From assembly GCF_002435945.1 (NCBI RefSeq), contig NZ_DIXC01000084.1, forward strand, positions 1 to 34,794: a DNA stretch of 34,794 bases, read 5' to 3'. The notes beneath the pieces were generated by a model that saw only the letters and a list, made by a program, of their open reading frames with translations, was not told the DNA's origin and ran no database searches. This DNA is from Mesotoga sp. UBA6090 (GTDB taxonomy: Bacteria > Thermotogota > Thermotogae > Petrotogales > Kosmotogaceae). The number at the start of each line of letters is the position of its first letter. Positions within the stretch are counted from its first letter, which is position 1. Positions 33,890 through 34,794 of the stretch are shown here, piece after piece. The position numbers and the translations under genes are program-made.

Positions 33890-34794
33890 CTAAACTGGAC
33901 AATTGCCAAAATGGACAGGGGACATAGCAATATTAACACATTACACTCTTATTCCAAAGATGTGAATTACATTTCGACAGAAGCTGCACGAGACTACTTC
34001 AGGAAAATCATTTTCGACATTTCGTGATGCGCCAAAGACATCGGCGGTCGCAATGCCCGCTTTGCGGGGAAAGAGCAGCTGAACGCTGATGAAAACCACG
34101 TTGACCGTCAACGGTCCTCCGTCCTCTGAGACGAGAGCAAGGACCAGAAGTGATTCCCGGAAAAACGTCCGGGGAAGTGATGCTGCTTCGCAGGAAGAAA
34201 AATTAGCCAGTCTTCTACGCAGGCCGATCTTCTTTATCTGTCATCCCATTCAGAATCATATTCTTCTTGTAGGGGCGAACAGCTGTTCGCCCGAAGAGGT
34301 GGAAGCCTTCTCACAGGCGCAAGACAGAAGGCAAAAAGTAGTCGGTTTGCTAACTCAGGCCAGTCGCATTAGACAAGGTTCTCCGTTAGCCGTTCACCGT
34401 CATCCGAGAAGATCATCGTTGCAAGTTCCAAGATGCAAGTTGCAAGAAGAAGCCAGACCCTATCTGAAAGAGCAATGATAAGTGCCATCCGCCTCTCAAA
34501 GTCCTCTTCCTTCAGCCTTTTATGTCTCTGACAAAGATTCTGGTCAGAATCTCGATTCTTGGCGCGAAGATCCGCTCTTCGCTGGTGGTTGAGCGCTTGA
34601 AAGAGCAAGGGCATTAAGAACAAAGTCAACCGTCAACGGTCTGCCTCCTCCGAGAGATAAGAACAGTTGTCAGTTCCAAGATCCAAGTTGCAAGAGTTAG
34701 AAGAACGGTTATCAGTTATCGGTTCGCCAGTTTCAGAGAAGTATAAGAACAGTTGTTGGTTCCAGTGTCCCAAGAAGGCGAAGAAGGGAACTTC
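33890..34794 (+). repeat. Non-coding region of degenerate, partly tandem repeats
   Basis: No gene is supported in the last 900 bases. Related words recur: GTTGACCGTCAACGGTC (34101-34117), CCGTTAGCCGTTCACCGTCA near 34381, and CAACCGTCAACGGTCTGCC (34626-34644). GTTCCAAGATGCAAGTTGCAAG (about 34425) and GTTCCAAGATCCAAGTTGCAAG (about 34674) are near-identical. ATAAGAACAGTTGT occurs at about 34658 and again at about 34742, roughly 84 bases apart. GTTGAC-C-GTCAAC is itself a palindrome. Similar words on the minus strand near 5.4 kb show the family is dispersed. Confidence 0.6.

Overview
The window looks like chromosomal DNA of a mesophilic or moderately thermophilic member of the Thermotogota, probably close to Mesotoga or Kosmotoga. 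This is inference from gene content and style: moderate GC, Arg codons mostly AGA/AGG, many TTG/GTG starts behind strong GGAGG ribosome sites, tight overlapping operons, and a poly-gamma-glutamate PgsW/B/C set. No rRNA, tRNA, CRISPR array or intact insertion sequence was seen.

Layout. 1-1970 (minus): a prepilin-like (PilX-type) gene broken by several frameshifts, preceded by a second, more degraded pilin-like remnant. 2065-5100 (minus): ferrous iron operon dtxR-like regulator / feoA / feoB, with a clear promoter whose -10 lies in a 17-bp palindrome. 5100-6650: about 1 kb of non-coding, partly repetitive DNA and a decaying histidine-phosphatase gene. 6879-12684 (minus): operon DUF296 protein / SbcD (Mre11) / SbcC (Rad50) / 8-oxoguanine deaminase. 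12817-13850 (plus): isoprenylcysteine methyltransferase-like membrane protein and a YjbQ/UPF0047 protein, then a DUF6573-like protein. 14410-17029 (plus): a methionine ABC transporter operon (metQ-metN-metI) preceded by a promoter, a 26-codon open frame with three consecutive Met codons, and an intrinsic terminator, together a candidate methionine attenuator. 17167-17691: UPF0158 protein. 17791-22078 (plus): OPT-family transporter followed by PgsW, PgsB and PgsC. 22088-23377 (minus): ArsB/CitM-type transporter. 23611-25520 (plus): PQQ-propeller lipoprotein and an acyltransferase with a zinc ribbon. 25532-29666 (minus): MocR-type regulator, APH-family kinase, MFS exporter. 29836-31600 (plus): release-factor-like (baeRF) protein and a small exported beta-rich protein, ending in a strong terminator. 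32020-33741 (minus): ABC exporter. 33890-34794: non-coding, degenerate repeats related to those near 5.4 kb.

How the parts work together. The feo genes form a self-contained iron uptake unit controlled by its own metal regulator. sbcDC processes DNA ends and is co-transcribed with a purine-damage scavenging deaminase. The met operon probably senses charged tRNA-Met by translation of its leader. The Pgs operon probably makes a polyglutamate polymer, with the OPT transporter moving peptides or polymer fragments. Several ORFs are shortened from their longest possible frame because a strong ribosome site points to an internal start.
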